Assembly: GCA_002897995.1 (NCBI GenBank)
Contig: BDTT01000068.1
Span: 1-64,000, forward strand
Direction of reading: 5' to 3'
DNA: 64,000 nucleotides
Source of the DNA: a bacterium BMS3Bbin10
GTDB taxonomy: Bacteria; Pseudomonadota; Alphaproteobacteria; Rhizobiales; Methyloligellaceae
How positions within the stretch are numbered: position 1 is the stretch's first letter; each line of letters starts with the position of its first letter. Shown in pieces: positions 8,246 to 16,792 of the stretch. The position numbers and the translations under genes were made by a program. A model generated the notes under the pieces. It was given only the letters and a program-made list of their open reading frames with translations. It searched no databases and was not told the origin of the DNA.

Positions 8246-9178
8246 CTATGAGTCAAGGTCAGCGCAACCGCGTATAATCAGCCTCTGCTCCAGTTCCGTA
8301 ACCGGCCCGCCGAGCATGCGCAGGCCGCGGCCGGTCATTTCGCAGCGCCAGCGGTTTTCGTCCTGGCGGATTGCGAACAGATTATAGCGGGCCAAATGAT
8401 CCGCGCCCCCGCGCGACGATGACGCCGAGGGGGCGCCGATCACCGGAATGGGCCCGGTCGCGCCGGACAGTATGTTGACGGCCTGGGTATGGTTGTGGCC
8501 ATAGAGCACAAGCTCCGCCCCTCTGGCGGCGAGAAGCTCCTGCAACTCCGCCGCTCCGCGCAGGGCGCGCCGCCATGGCGCCAGGCCCGGCAGCGGCGGA
8601 TGGTGGATAAGAACGATCCGGAAGTGTTTTTTCTCACCCAGCTCCGCCAGAATTCCGCCCAGAGCCTCAAGCTGGCCGTCTTCCAGGCGTCCGGAGGCGG
8701 AAAAGGGCGGCGTGGGAATGCCGGTGTTCAGCGCGACAAGCGAAACCCTGCCGAAGTGGCGCACATAGGGAAAGCCGTTTGCGCCGGGGGAACTGTTCTC
8801 CACAGACCCCGCGTGCGAGCCCATATAGGCGTCCCACAAGCCAACTGCGGATTTCCAGTCCGCGCGCACATAGGCGTCGTGATTTCCCGGCACGACACTG
8901 ACGCGTTCAGGTCCGCCAAGCGATTCAAGCCAGGCGAGAGAGGCCTGAAACTCAGCTGGAAGCGCCAGATTCGTCAGATCGCCGCCCACCGCGATGTGAT
9001 CGGGGGAGCGGGCCAGCATGTCCTCGACGATGGCGTCGAGAACGGGGCGGGCGTGGATGGCCTTGCGCGAGCGCAGCCAGTTGAGGTACCCGAGGAGGCG
9101 TTTGTTTGCCAGCTCGGCAGGCCTGGGCGTTGGCAGGGGCGCCAGATGCGGGTCTGAAAGATGAGCAAGTGTGAACAT
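8246..9178 (-). CDS. Calcineurin-like metallophosphoesterase
   Basis: LAHLSDPHLAP, AVGGDLTNLALP, VVPGNHDAY, ELVLYGHNHTQ. Confidence 0.93.
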   Translation of the reverse strand: MFTLAHLSDPHLAPLPTPRPAELANKRLLGYLNWLRSRKAIHARPVLDAIVEDMLARSPDHIAVGGDLTNLALPAEFQASLAWLESLGGPERVSVVPGNHDAYVRADWKSAVGLWDAYMGSHAGSVENSSPGANGFPYVRHFGRVSLVALNTGIPTPPFSASGRLEDGQLEALGGILAELGEKKHFRIVLIHHPPLPGLAPWRRALRGAAELQELLAARGAELVLYGHNHTQAVNILSGATGPIPVIGAPSASSSRGGADHLARYNLFAIRQDENRWRCEMTGRGLRMLGGPVTELEQRLIIRGCADLDS

Positions 9179-9291
9179 ATGCCGATGCGGTCTTTTTCGC
9201 GATTTCCGGTGCATGAGTTGCCCCGCGCCGGGCAATCAGAGGCGCCCATTTATCCCCTGGCGCAAGGGCATGACAAGCGGGATGATCCGGC

Positions 9292-9765
9292 ATGACGAAC
9301 AAATCCCGCCCAAGACGGTTCATGATCAGGGCGCTCAGACCGTGGTGGCGTCTGACCCGCGGGCTGACAATCGGAGCGCAGGGGGTGGTGGTCGATGAGC
9401 GCTCGGGCGTGCTGCTCGTGCGTCACCGTTACCGGCCCGGCTGGTTTTTCCCCGGTGGCGGCGTGGAACGCTTTGAGACCATCGAAACGGCCCTGGCGCG
9501 CGAGCTTCATGAAGAAACCGGCGTGGCGCTCACCGCGCCGGCCGAACTGCACGGGATCTTTTCGAACGGGGAAAATTTCCCCGGCGACCATATTGCGGTT
9601 TTCACCGTGCGCGCCTGGGAGCAGGCTGAAACGCCGCCTCCCAATATGGAAATCGCCGAACAGGGATTCTTTACCCTGAAGGACCTGCCGCGCGGAACCG
9701 ATGCGGGCACCAGACGGCGGCTGGCGGAAATATTCGATGGCGCTGACTTGAGCGAAATGTGGTGA
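9292..9765 (+). CDS. NUDIX domain hydrolase
   Basis: Nudix box GGGVERFETIETALARELHEETGVAL. Confidence 0.92.
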   Translation: MTNKSRPRRFMIRALRPWWRLTRGLTIGAQGVVVDERSGVLLVRHRYRPGWFFPGGGVERFETIETALARELHEETGVALTAPAELHGIFSNGENFPGDHIAVFTVRAWEQAETPPPNMEIAEQGFFTLKDLPRGTDAGTRRRLAEIFDGADLSEMW

Positions 9766-9804
9766 GGGTTCCATGCCGCCAGCGGTTAGCTTTGGCCGAT
9801 CCGC

Positions 9805-9914
9805 ACATCCTTCGAGACGCGGCTCCGCCGCTCCTCAGGATGAGGCTGGAGCAAGAAAAACAGGTCTATTCCTCATGGCTCGGAGCGCCCATGGGGCGCG
9901 TCTCGAAGCATCTG
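9805..9914. repeat. Inverted pair of REP-like units (CATCCTTCGAGACG...CTCCTCAGGATGAGG)
   Basis: catccttcgagacgcggctccgccgctcctcaggatgagg, then an inverted relative cctcatggctcggagcgcccatggggcgcgtctcgaagcatc; same core as 48367-48515. Confidence 0.85.
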
Positions 9915-10078
9915 CCCCGAGTCAGGGTCAATATCCCCTGGCAGTCACCCGCAAGATTCGCATTCTTTGCTTCTGTAGCAATCATTGACCCGGCGGCGGG
10001 TAAAACCCGCCACCGGGCCGGTGCAGCCCTAACCGCCCGCAACTGTGCGAGGCATCGGCGCCGCCGCATGACGCGAAA

Positions 10079-10531
10079 CTAGCGCCGGCGCGGGCGAGGC
10101 CGTTGCGGGCGAACGGGCTGTCGGGCGTTGTAGATTCTGCGCTGCGCCGCGGGCCGCCACGGTTTGACGTCGGGGGAGGCGCCGGGCCCGCCACGCGGTC
10201 CGGGAGGATTTTCCCAGTTTGTGCCGGGCCCGCCTCTGGGGCCGGGAGGATTGTTGTCGCTGTCGAAAAACCTGCGCCAGACCCACGGCCGCCACGGCTT
10301 GGCGTCGGGGGAGGCGCCGGGGCCGCCGCGCGGTCCAGGGGGGTTCTCCCAGTTTGTGCCGGGACCCCCTCTGGGCACCGGGGGGTTGTTGTCCCTGTCG
10401 GGAGCCGCCAGCGCAAGCGTTGCCGTGGCGAGAAGGATGCCGGTTGTCAGCGCGGCGCAAGTGATCGCTCTTGCAAATCCGCCATCGCGTTCACGAAAGT
10501 CTTGTTCCGCAGTCTCCCGTCTGTTCCACAT
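10079..10531 (-). CDS. Secreted NPPGPRGGPG tandem-repeat protein
   Basis: Signal peptide (AITCAALTTGILLATATLALAAPDR), then two 45-aa repeats DNNPP[VG]PRGGPGTNWENPPGPRGGPGASPD[AV]KPWRP...; DNA-level direct repeat of about 135 bp (units start near 10161 and 10296). Confidence 0.8.
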   Translation of the reverse strand: MWNRRETAEQDFRERDGGFARAITCAALTTGILLATATLALAAPDRDNNPPVPRGGPGTNWENPPGPRGGPGASPDAKPWRPWVWRRFFDSDNNPPGPRGGPGTNWENPPGPRGGPGASPDVKPWRPAAQRRIYNARQPVRPQRPRPRRR

Positions 10532-10602
10532 AACTCACTCTCCTGATGTCCCTGGCGGCTCCGGAGCAGGTTTTCCCTGGGGGAAACGGAGCACTAAAAA
10601 CG

Positions 10603-10707
10603 TGGGAAATAATCCCACAATATGGAGATTATTATGTGGGAAATTTTCCCATGTCAAGTTTTTATGTGTTATAGAACAAAATGAAACAATGATGGGATAA
10701 CATCCCA
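10603..10707. promoter_or_regulatory. Three operator-like palindromes TGGGA-N5-TCCCA
   Basis: TGGGAAATAATCCCA (10603-10617), TGGGAAATTTTCCCA (10637-10651), TGGGATAACATCCCA (10693-10707), in the intergenic region between divergent genes. Confidence 0.75.
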
Positions 10708-10756
10708 CAATCTGCTTATAGAGGGCGTCAGAGCCCATTCAGATGAAAGTGGAAAC

Positions 10757-11590
10757 TTGACACCAGGCGAACCGCATCCGGCATTGATGCAGGCCCTTCA
10801 CCGGCTTTTGCGCCCGCTCGTGCGCGCCCTCATCGCCAAGGGGATCACCTTTCCCTCGCTGTCGCGGCTGCTCAAGCAGGTTTATGTCGAAGTGGCGCGG
10901 GACGAATTTCCGGTTCCGGGAAAGCCGCAGACCGACAGCCGTATCTCTTTGCTGACCGGCGTGCACCGCAAGGACATCAAGGCGCTGCGGGAGCGCCGGC
11001 GTGGCGGCGATGCGCCCTCGCCGGTGCTTTCGCGCAATGCGCATCTGATTGCCCTGTGGACCGGCGCGCCCGACTATATTGACGGGCGCGGGCGCCCGCG
11101 CCCCCTCCCGCGCCAGCGTTCAAAGAATGGCGGGCCGTCCTTTGAAGGCCTTGTCTCCTCCGTTTCCACGGACATCCGTGCCCGGGCCGTTCTTGATGAA
11201 TGGGTGCGTCGGGGCCTGGCGCGGGTCGACGAGGACGACCTCGTGCATCTGGACATGACGGCCTTCGTGCCGAATGAAGACTTCGGCGATCTGGCATATT
11301 ATTTCGGGCGCAATCTGCGCGATCATATCGCCGCCGCCGGCCATAACCTGCTTGGGGCCAAGCCCGCCATGCTGGAACGCGCGGTGTATTACGAGAAGCT
11401 CCGCCCAGGCTCCGTGGAAGAACTCGCCGGATATTCGCGCGAGCTGGGATCGGAGGCGCTGGTCAAGGTGAACCAGAAAGCGTTCGAGCTGGCCGAGCGG
11501 GACAAGAACGCGGGCGACGCAACCCGGCGCATGACCTTCGGCGTCTATTTCTATTCCGGCCCGGACGATGGTCCGGACGGCGAGGAATAG
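10757..11590 (+). CDS. DUF6502 family protein (possible DNA-binding regulator)
   Basis: HPALMQALHRLLRPLVRALIAKGITFPSLSRLLKQVYVEVA...DSRISLLTGVHRKDIKALR; coupled to the downstream DUF5666 gene. Confidence 0.8.
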   Translation: MTPGEPHPALMQALHRLLRPLVRALIAKGITFPSLSRLLKQVYVEVARDEFPVPGKPQTDSRISLLTGVHRKDIKALRERRRGGDAPSPVLSRNAHLIALWTGAPDYIDGRGRPRPLPRQRSKNGGPSFEGLVSSVSTDIRARAVLDEWVRRGLARVDEDDLVHLDMTAFVPNEDFGDLAYYFGRNLRDHIAAAGHNLLGAKPAMLERAVYYEKLRPGSVEELAGYSRELGSEALVKVNQKAFELAERDKNAGDATRRMTFGVYFYSGPDDGPDGEE

Positions 11591-11594
11591 GGCG

Positions 11595-12848
11595 ATGGCC
11601 AATCACTCCGATCGCCCGAACCTTTCCGCGCTGTTTGCAGGATGCCTGGCGTTTTTTGCGCTGCTGGCCCTCAATGGCTGCGCCGGATCGCTTGGCGGCG
11701 GCGGCGCGCCGGCGGCTTCTGTCACCGGCGAAGCTCCCGTTTCAGAACCTGCCGGCACCGCTGTGAAGGTCGCCCAGATGAGCGGCCGGCCCGGCATTGG
11801 CGGCACCGGCAAACCCAATGACAAATCCCCCGGCATCGGCGGCACGGGGCAGGTTGCGGGCGCGCCTCCGGGGATCGGCGGCACGGGCATCGTCGGCACC
11901 GTCACCGGCTTTGGCAGTATCCTCGTGAATGGTTTTGAAGTGGATTATGCGCCTGACCTGCCCATCACCTTCAAGGATCGTAAGGTGCGTCCCGATGCCT
12001 TGCGCATCGGCCAGGTGGTCGAGGTGGAAGCGCAGGGGAGCGGCAACCGTTTGCGGGCAAACCGGCTCGCCATACGCCATGAGGTGGCCGGTCCCATCGA
12101 GCGGATCGACCCCGCGCGGCGCATTGCCGTCGTGTTCGGGCAGCGGATCGAAATCCCCGAAGGCGTTATTTCAGCGGGCAATGGATCGCGGGCGATGAAA
12201 ATTGGCGGCCTTGGCGTCGGAGACCATATCGACGTCAGCGGACTGAGGCGCGCGGACGGTGTGATCGCCGCCTCGCGCATCGATAAAACCGGGCCCGGCG
12301 CGGCGACGGTATTGCGCGGCCGGGTGACGGCCACCGGCCGGACCGGGTTCTCCGTCAATGGCGTGCGCATCGATGCGCCAGCCGGCAGCAGGCCGCGCAC
12401 GCTGGCTTCGGGCCAGGATGTCCAGATCATCGGCACGGCCGTTGGCGGGCGTCTGCGCGCGCGGCGCATCGATCAGCTTCCCCTGCGGCCCTTCTCGGGC
12501 CGGGTGCGGCGTTTGTCCGTCGAGGGCTATGTGAGGCGCGCCATTTCCGGAGGCGTGGCCGTGGGGCGCGTGCCCATTACCCAGCTTCCGGCGCGCGCCA
12601 ATTTACGCGCCGGGCAGCGCATCATTCTTGACGGTTCGCTCGATGCCCGGGGGCGTTTTGCGGCAAAACGCCTGCGCGCGCCGCGCATCGATTTGCGGCG
12701 TCCCGGCCGCGCCCCGGCGAACCTGAACACAAGACCTACCCCCGGCCGCCGGGTGATACCGCCCGCGCCACGGCCGCCGGTACAGCGCGCTCCGTGGCCA
12801 AGACGCCCGGACACATTCCGCGCGCCGCCGCGCAGGCCGGGAAGGTGA
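11595..12848 (+). CDS. DUF5666 domain lipoprotein
   Basis: Lipobox ALLALNGCAG; GIGGTG motifs; VGTVTGFGSILVNGFEVDY; repeated DUF5666-like beta units (GRVTATGRTGFSVNGVRIDA). Confidence 0.85.
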   Translation: MANHSDRPNLSALFAGCLAFFALLALNGCAGSLGGGGAPAASVTGEAPVSEPAGTAVKVAQMSGRPGIGGTGKPNDKSPGIGGTGQVAGAPPGIGGTGIVGTVTGFGSILVNGFEVDYAPDLPITFKDRKVRPDALRIGQVVEVEAQGSGNRLRANRLAIRHEVAGPIERIDPARRIAVVFGQRIEIPEGVISAGNGSRAMKIGGLGVGDHIDVSGLRRADGVIAASRIDKTGPGAATVLRGRVTATGRTGFSVNGVRIDAPAGSRPRTLASGQDVQIIGTAVGGRLRARRIDQLPLRPFSGRVRRLSVEGYVRRAISGGVAVGRVPITQLPARANLRAGQRIILDGSLDARGRFAAKRLRAPRIDLRRPGRAPANLNTRPTPGRRVIPPAPRPPVQRAPWPRRPDTFRAPPRRPGR

Positions 12849-12856
12849 TGGACTCA

Positions 12857-13840
12857 TTAGCTGAATTTCGCCCGGTCGTGCGGCGCTGAATAGTCGATTT
12901 CGGGACCCAGCGGCACGATGCCGGTCGGATTGATCGTGCCATGGGATCCGTAATAATGCCGTTTGATATGGGTGAAGTTCACCGTCTGCGCGATCCCCGG
13001 CATCTGGTACAGCTCACGCAGATAATTCGAAAGGTTCGGGTAATCCGCGATGCGCCGCTTGTTGCATTTGAAATGCCCCACATAGACAGGATCGAAACGC
13101 ACTAAAGTCGTGAACAGCCGCCAATCCGCTTCGGTCAGTGTATTTCCAACCAGATAGCGCTGTTTCGACAGCCGGTTCTCAAGTTCATCGAGCGTATCGA
13201 ACAGGGTGGTGAAGGCCTCCTCATAGGCCTCCTGGCTGGTTGCGAAGCCGGTCTTGTAAACCCCGTTGTTCACGCAGGAATAGACGGTTTCGTTGACGGC
13301 GTCGATTTCGGACCGCAGCGCCTGCGGGTAATAGTCGCCTTGCGCGGCGCCCGCGCCGTCGAAGGCCGAATTGAGCATGCGAATGATCTCGGAGGATTCA
13401 TTATTCACGATGGTGCGCTGCTGCTTGTCCCACAGCACCGGCACCGTGACGCGGCCCGAATAGGCGGGGTCCGCCAGGGTGTAAATCTCGTAAAGCTTGT
13501 CTTTGCCGTTCACCCTGTCCGCGGTCGCGCCGTCGGTGCCGGGATCGAACACCCAGCCATTTTCGCCCATATGGTAGTGGACCACATCAACGCTGATGGC
13601 GTCCTCAAGCCCCTTCAGTTTGCGGAAGATGAGCGTGCGGTGAGCCCACGGGCAGGCGAGCGATACATAGAGGTGATACCGTCCGGGCTCTGCCCTGAAG
13701 CCCGGGCCGCCGGATGGTCCGGCGCTCCCGTCGCGTGTGATCCAGTTGCGGAAACTTGACTCCTGACGCTTGAAGCGCCCGGCTGTCGACTTGGTGTCGT
13801 ACCACTGGTCACGCCATTTACCCTCTACAAGCAGTCCCAT
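12857..13840 (-). CDS. Glutathionyl-hydroquinone reductase (YqjG/ECM4-type GST)
   Basis: GRYHLYVSLACPWAHRTLIFRKLKGLE, GWVFDPGTDGATADRVNGKDKLYEIY, TVPVLWDKQQRTIVNNESSEIIRMLN. Confidence 0.93.
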   Translation of the reverse strand: MGLLVEGKWRDQWYDTKSTAGRFKRQESSFRNWITRDGSAGPSGGPGFRAEPGRYHLYVSLACPWAHRTLIFRKLKGLEDAISVDVVHYHMGENGWVFDPGTDGATADRVNGKDKLYEIYTLADPAYSGRVTVPVLWDKQQRTIVNNESSEIIRMLNSAFDGAGAAQGDYYPQALRSEIDAVNETVYSCVNNGVYKTGFATSQEAYEEAFTTLFDTLDELENRLSKQRYLVGNTLTEADWRLFTTLVRFDPVYVGHFKCNKRRIADYPNLSNYLRELYQMPGIAQTVNFTHIKRHYYGSHGTINPTGIVPLGPEIDYSAPHDRAKFS

Positions 13841-13851
13841 GGATGCTGTCC

Positions 13852-13982
13852 CTAAAGCGGTTTCGATCAAACCGAGGCCCGGCCACCCGCTCCCCCTTGC
13901 CCAGCCACCCCGTGAGTGTACCCTTGGGGTGGCTGGGCAAGGGGGAGCGGGTGGCCGGGAATACTTAAAAGAAACTCCCTAG
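13852..13982. repeat. Family B long-hairpin element, copy B1
   Basis: CCACCCGCTCCCCCTTGCCCAGCCACCCC-loop-GGGGTGGCTGGGCAAGGGGGAGCGGGTGG; CTAA/CTAG ends. Confidence 0.92.
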
Positions 13983-15265
13983 TTCCGTTCCGACAGCAGT
14001 TTTTCCGTGACCGCCAGAAGTATCGACAGCGCAATGCCTTCGCTTGCGGGCGCCAGGTCGGCGAGCGCGGGATAGGTTGGCGCGACGCGCAGGTTCCGGT
14101 CGCGCGGGTCTTTCCCATATGGAAATGTCGCGCCGGCGGGCACGAGGGCCACACCGGCCTGGTTTGCCAGTTCGACGACGCGTCTTGCGCAACCATCCAT
14201 CACATTCACGGAAATAAAATATCCGCCCTCCGGCCTGGTCCATGTGGCGGCGCCGGTTCCTTCGAGATGGGTATTGAATACTCCATCAACGGCCCGGAAT
14301 TTGGGCGCGATTATGTCCCGGTGGCTTTCCATGAGCCGGTCCAGCCCGGCGGCGTCCTTCAGGTAGCGCACATGGCGCAGCTGGTTGAGTTTATCGGGGC
14401 CGATGGACCGCTTTTTCATCGCTCCCGCGAGCCAGGCAACATTTGCCATTGATGAGGCGAACAGGCCTAGGCCGCCGCCGCCGAAGGTAATTTTCGAGGT
14501 GGAGCCGAAAACGAAGGCGCGGTCGGGGGCGCCGGCCTGCTCGCAGACCTCAAGGATATTCAGAATGTCCGCGCGCGCATCGCTCAGATTGTGCAGTGCG
14601 TAGGCATTGTCCCAGAACAGCCGGAAATCGGCCGCGCCCGCCTTCATGGCCGCGAGCCGCCGCACCGTCTCGTCGTCATAGATGTCGCCGGAGGGATTGG
14701 AATATTTGGGAACGCACCACATGCCCTTGACTTCGCGAGAGACCACAAGGCGCTCGACCTCATCCATGTCGGGGCCGGAGCCTGTCATCTCGACCGGGAT
14801 CATGTCGATCCCGTATTCTTCGCAGATGGCAAAGTGGCGATCGTATCCCGGTACCGGGCACAGGAAGGATGTCTTTTCCCAATCCCGCCAGGGCGCACTG
14901 CCGCCCGGAACGCCCCTGAGCAGCGCGTAGGCGATGCAGTCATGCATCAGGGCGAGGCTTGAATTATTCGCGACAATGATCTGGTAGGCGGGTGCGCCGA
15001 GGAGGCCGGTGAAGAGCTCGCGGGCTTCGGGCAGGCCCTGAACCGGGCCGCCATAGTTGCGCGCGTCGCTGCCGTCCGCCAGATGATAGTCCACATTTTC
15101 CGGCAGGCGCAGCAGCGCATTCGACAGATCGAGCTGGGCGGTAGAGGGCTTTCCGCGCGTCATGTCGATTTTCATCGCGCGCGTGCGGAAAGCCGCGAAG
15201 TCATTGACGCATCGTTCGTGAAATTCACGCAGGTCGGGAGTCGGGAGGTCCTTGAGCTCAGGCAT
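13979..15265 (-). CDS. Aminotransferase class I/II (aspartate aminotransferase-like, PF12897 type)
   Basis: MTRGKPSTAQLDLSNALLRLPE...NYGGPVQGLPEARELF...CPVPGYDRHFAICEEYGI...VPKYSNPSGDIYDDETVRRLA...FGSTSKITFGGGGLGLFASS. Confidence 0.9.
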   Translation of the reverse strand: MPELKDLPTPDLREFHERCVNDFAAFRTRAMKIDMTRGKPSTAQLDLSNALLRLPENVDYHLADGSDARNYGGPVQGLPEARELFTGLLGAPAYQIIVANNSSLALMHDCIAYALLRGVPGGSAPWRDWEKTSFLCPVPGYDRHFAICEEYGIDMIPVEMTGSGPDMDEVERLVVSREVKGMWCVPKYSNPSGDIYDDETVRRLAAMKAGAADFRLFWDNAYALHNLSDARADILNILEVCEQAGAPDRAFVFGSTSKITFGGGGLGLFASSMANVAWLAGAMKKRSIGPDKLNQLRHVRYLKDAAGLDRLMESHRDIIAPKFRAVDGVFNTHLEGTGAATWTRPEGGYFISVNVMDGCARRVVELANQAGVALVPAGATFPYGKDPRDRNLRVAPTYPALADLAPASEGIALSILLAVTEKLLSERN

Positions 15266-15293
15266 GAAAAATCAGGTATTCCGCGCGTTTGGT

Positions 15294-15399
15294 CTAGATC
15301 GCTTCATGTTTTGATGGAATCAAAACCGCGATCCAGCTTTTTGTTTATGCGTATCATTTCTCCGATAACCGGTTCCCACTTATCGGTGATACGCACTAG
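15294..15399. repeat. Family A element, copy A2 (106 bp, without the 22-bp insert)
   Basis: CTAGATCGCTTCATGTTTTGATGGAATCAAAACCGCGATCC...GCGTATCATTTCTCCGATAACCGGTTCCCACTTATCGGTGATACGCACTAG. Confidence 0.92.
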
Positions 15400-16004
15400 C
15401 CGATCAGCTTCTGCGCGATCGAAGCCACATGGTGTCCCTGGAAGCTGGCCAGATTCAACTCCTTTTGCGTCGGCTGGCGCGAACCGTCCGGGCCGGCGAT
15501 CGTCGCCGCGCCATAAGGAGAGCCGCCGCGGACTTCGGAAATATCCGCCAGATCGGGCGCGGAATAGGGCAGGCCGACGATAATCATGCCGTGATGTAGA
15601 AGCGTGTTGTAGAATGAGGTGATGGTCGTCTCGCCGCCGCCGCCCGTGCCGGTCGAAGTGAACACACTGCCGATCTTGCCGATGAGTGTGCCCTGCGCCC
15701 AGAGCCCGCCGGTCTGATCCAGGAAGTTGCGCATCTGCGAGGACATGTTGCCGAAGCGCGTGGGCGTGCCGAAGATAATGGCGTCGCAATCCGCCAGGTC
15801 GTTGGGGGCAAGGATTTGCGCGGGTTGCTCAGTCTTCATGCCGGACGCCCGCAAAGCGTCTTCCGGCATCAGCTCGGGCACCCGCCGCACCTGCACTTCC
15901 GCCCCCTCAACCGCGCGCGCGCCGGTGGCGACCGCATAGGCCATTGTCTCCACATGACCGTAGGAGCTGTGATAGACGATCATGATTTTCGGTGCTCGTG
16001 CCAT
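15396..16004 (-). CDS. wrbA: NAD(P)H:quinone oxidoreductase (flavoprotein WrbA)
   Basis: [86 protein letters not shown]. Confidence 0.96.
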   Translation of the reverse strand: MARAPKIMIVYHSSYGHVETMAYAVATGARAVEGAEVQVRRVPELMPEDALRASGMKTEQPAQILAPNDLADCDAIIFGTPTRFGNMSSQMRNFLDQTGGLWAQGTLIGKIGSVFTSTGTGGGGETTITSFYNTLLHHGMIIVGLPYSAPDLADISEVRGGSPYGAATIAGPDGSRQPTQKELNLASFQGHHVASIAQKLIG

Positions 16005-16148
16005 GTGCCGTTCCTGGCGGCCTCCTAATTTTTGTGGCCGGGCCTCGCCGGCAGTTTCCAACACGATTCGCCCACAGCTTAGGTTCCAGACCCATAAAAG
16101 TCATTACCCAGGCTGGACCACAACGCACTATTTTGAAAGTGTCGCGTC

Positions 16149-16655
16149 ATGACCGATCCCGAATTCGCGCTGCGCCCCGAGCGCGCGGAGGATATCCGGC
16201 CCTTGAGAAAGCTGGCCGAAGAGACTTTCGGCCCCGGCCGGTTTGTCCGGACCGCACACCGTGTGCGCGAGGGGGCGCCAGTTGCCGCCGATCTCTCCCT
16301 GACCGCCTGGCGCGAGGATAAACTGGCCGGTTCCATCCGTTTTTCCGCCATTCGCGTCGGTGCGCGCTCCGGCGCCCTGCTGCTCGGCCCGCTCATGGTC
16401 GCCCCGCGATGGGCCGGCAAAGGCTGCGGACGGGCGCTGATCGCGGAGGGCCTGGAACTGGCGCGCGCGCGCGGTTACGCACTTGTCCTGCTGGTTGGCG
16501 ACCTTCCCTATTATGAGCGCTTCGGGTTCGCCCGCGTGCCTCCCGGGCAGATTACATTGCCCGGACCGGTAGACCCCGCGCGAGTGCTCGCGGCCGAGTT
16601 GGCGCCCGGTGCGTTGCGGGACTATGAAGGGCCGGTTACCGGCGGGGTGGCGTAA
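16149..16655 (+). CDS. GNAT family N-acetyltransferase (YhbS-like)
   Basis: LLGPLMVAPRWAGKGCGRALIAEGLELARARGYALVLLVGDLPYYERFGF. Confidence 0.9.
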   Translation: MTDPEFALRPERAEDIRPLRKLAEETFGPGRFVRTAHRVREGAPVAADLSLTAWREDKLAGSIRFSAIRVGARSGALLLGPLMVAPRWAGKGCGRALIAEGLELARARGYALVLLVGDLPYYERFGFARVPPGQITLPGPVDPARVLAAELAPGALRDYEGPVTGGVA

Positions 16656-16662
16656 ATTTATC

Positions 16663-16792
16663 CTGGAGCGGTTTTTCCATGACACTGAAGCCAAGCCGCC
16701 CGCTCCCCCTTACCCAACCACCCCGCAATGGTACCCTTGGGGTGGTTGGGTAAGGGGGAGCGGGCGGCTTGGAATATTAAAAAAAGCGCTAA
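16663..16792. repeat. Family B long-hairpin element, copy B2 (with compensatory substitutions)
   Basis: CCGCCCGCTCCCCCTTACCCAACCACCCC-loop-GGGGTGGTTGGGTAAGGGGGAGCGGGCGG. Confidence 0.92.
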
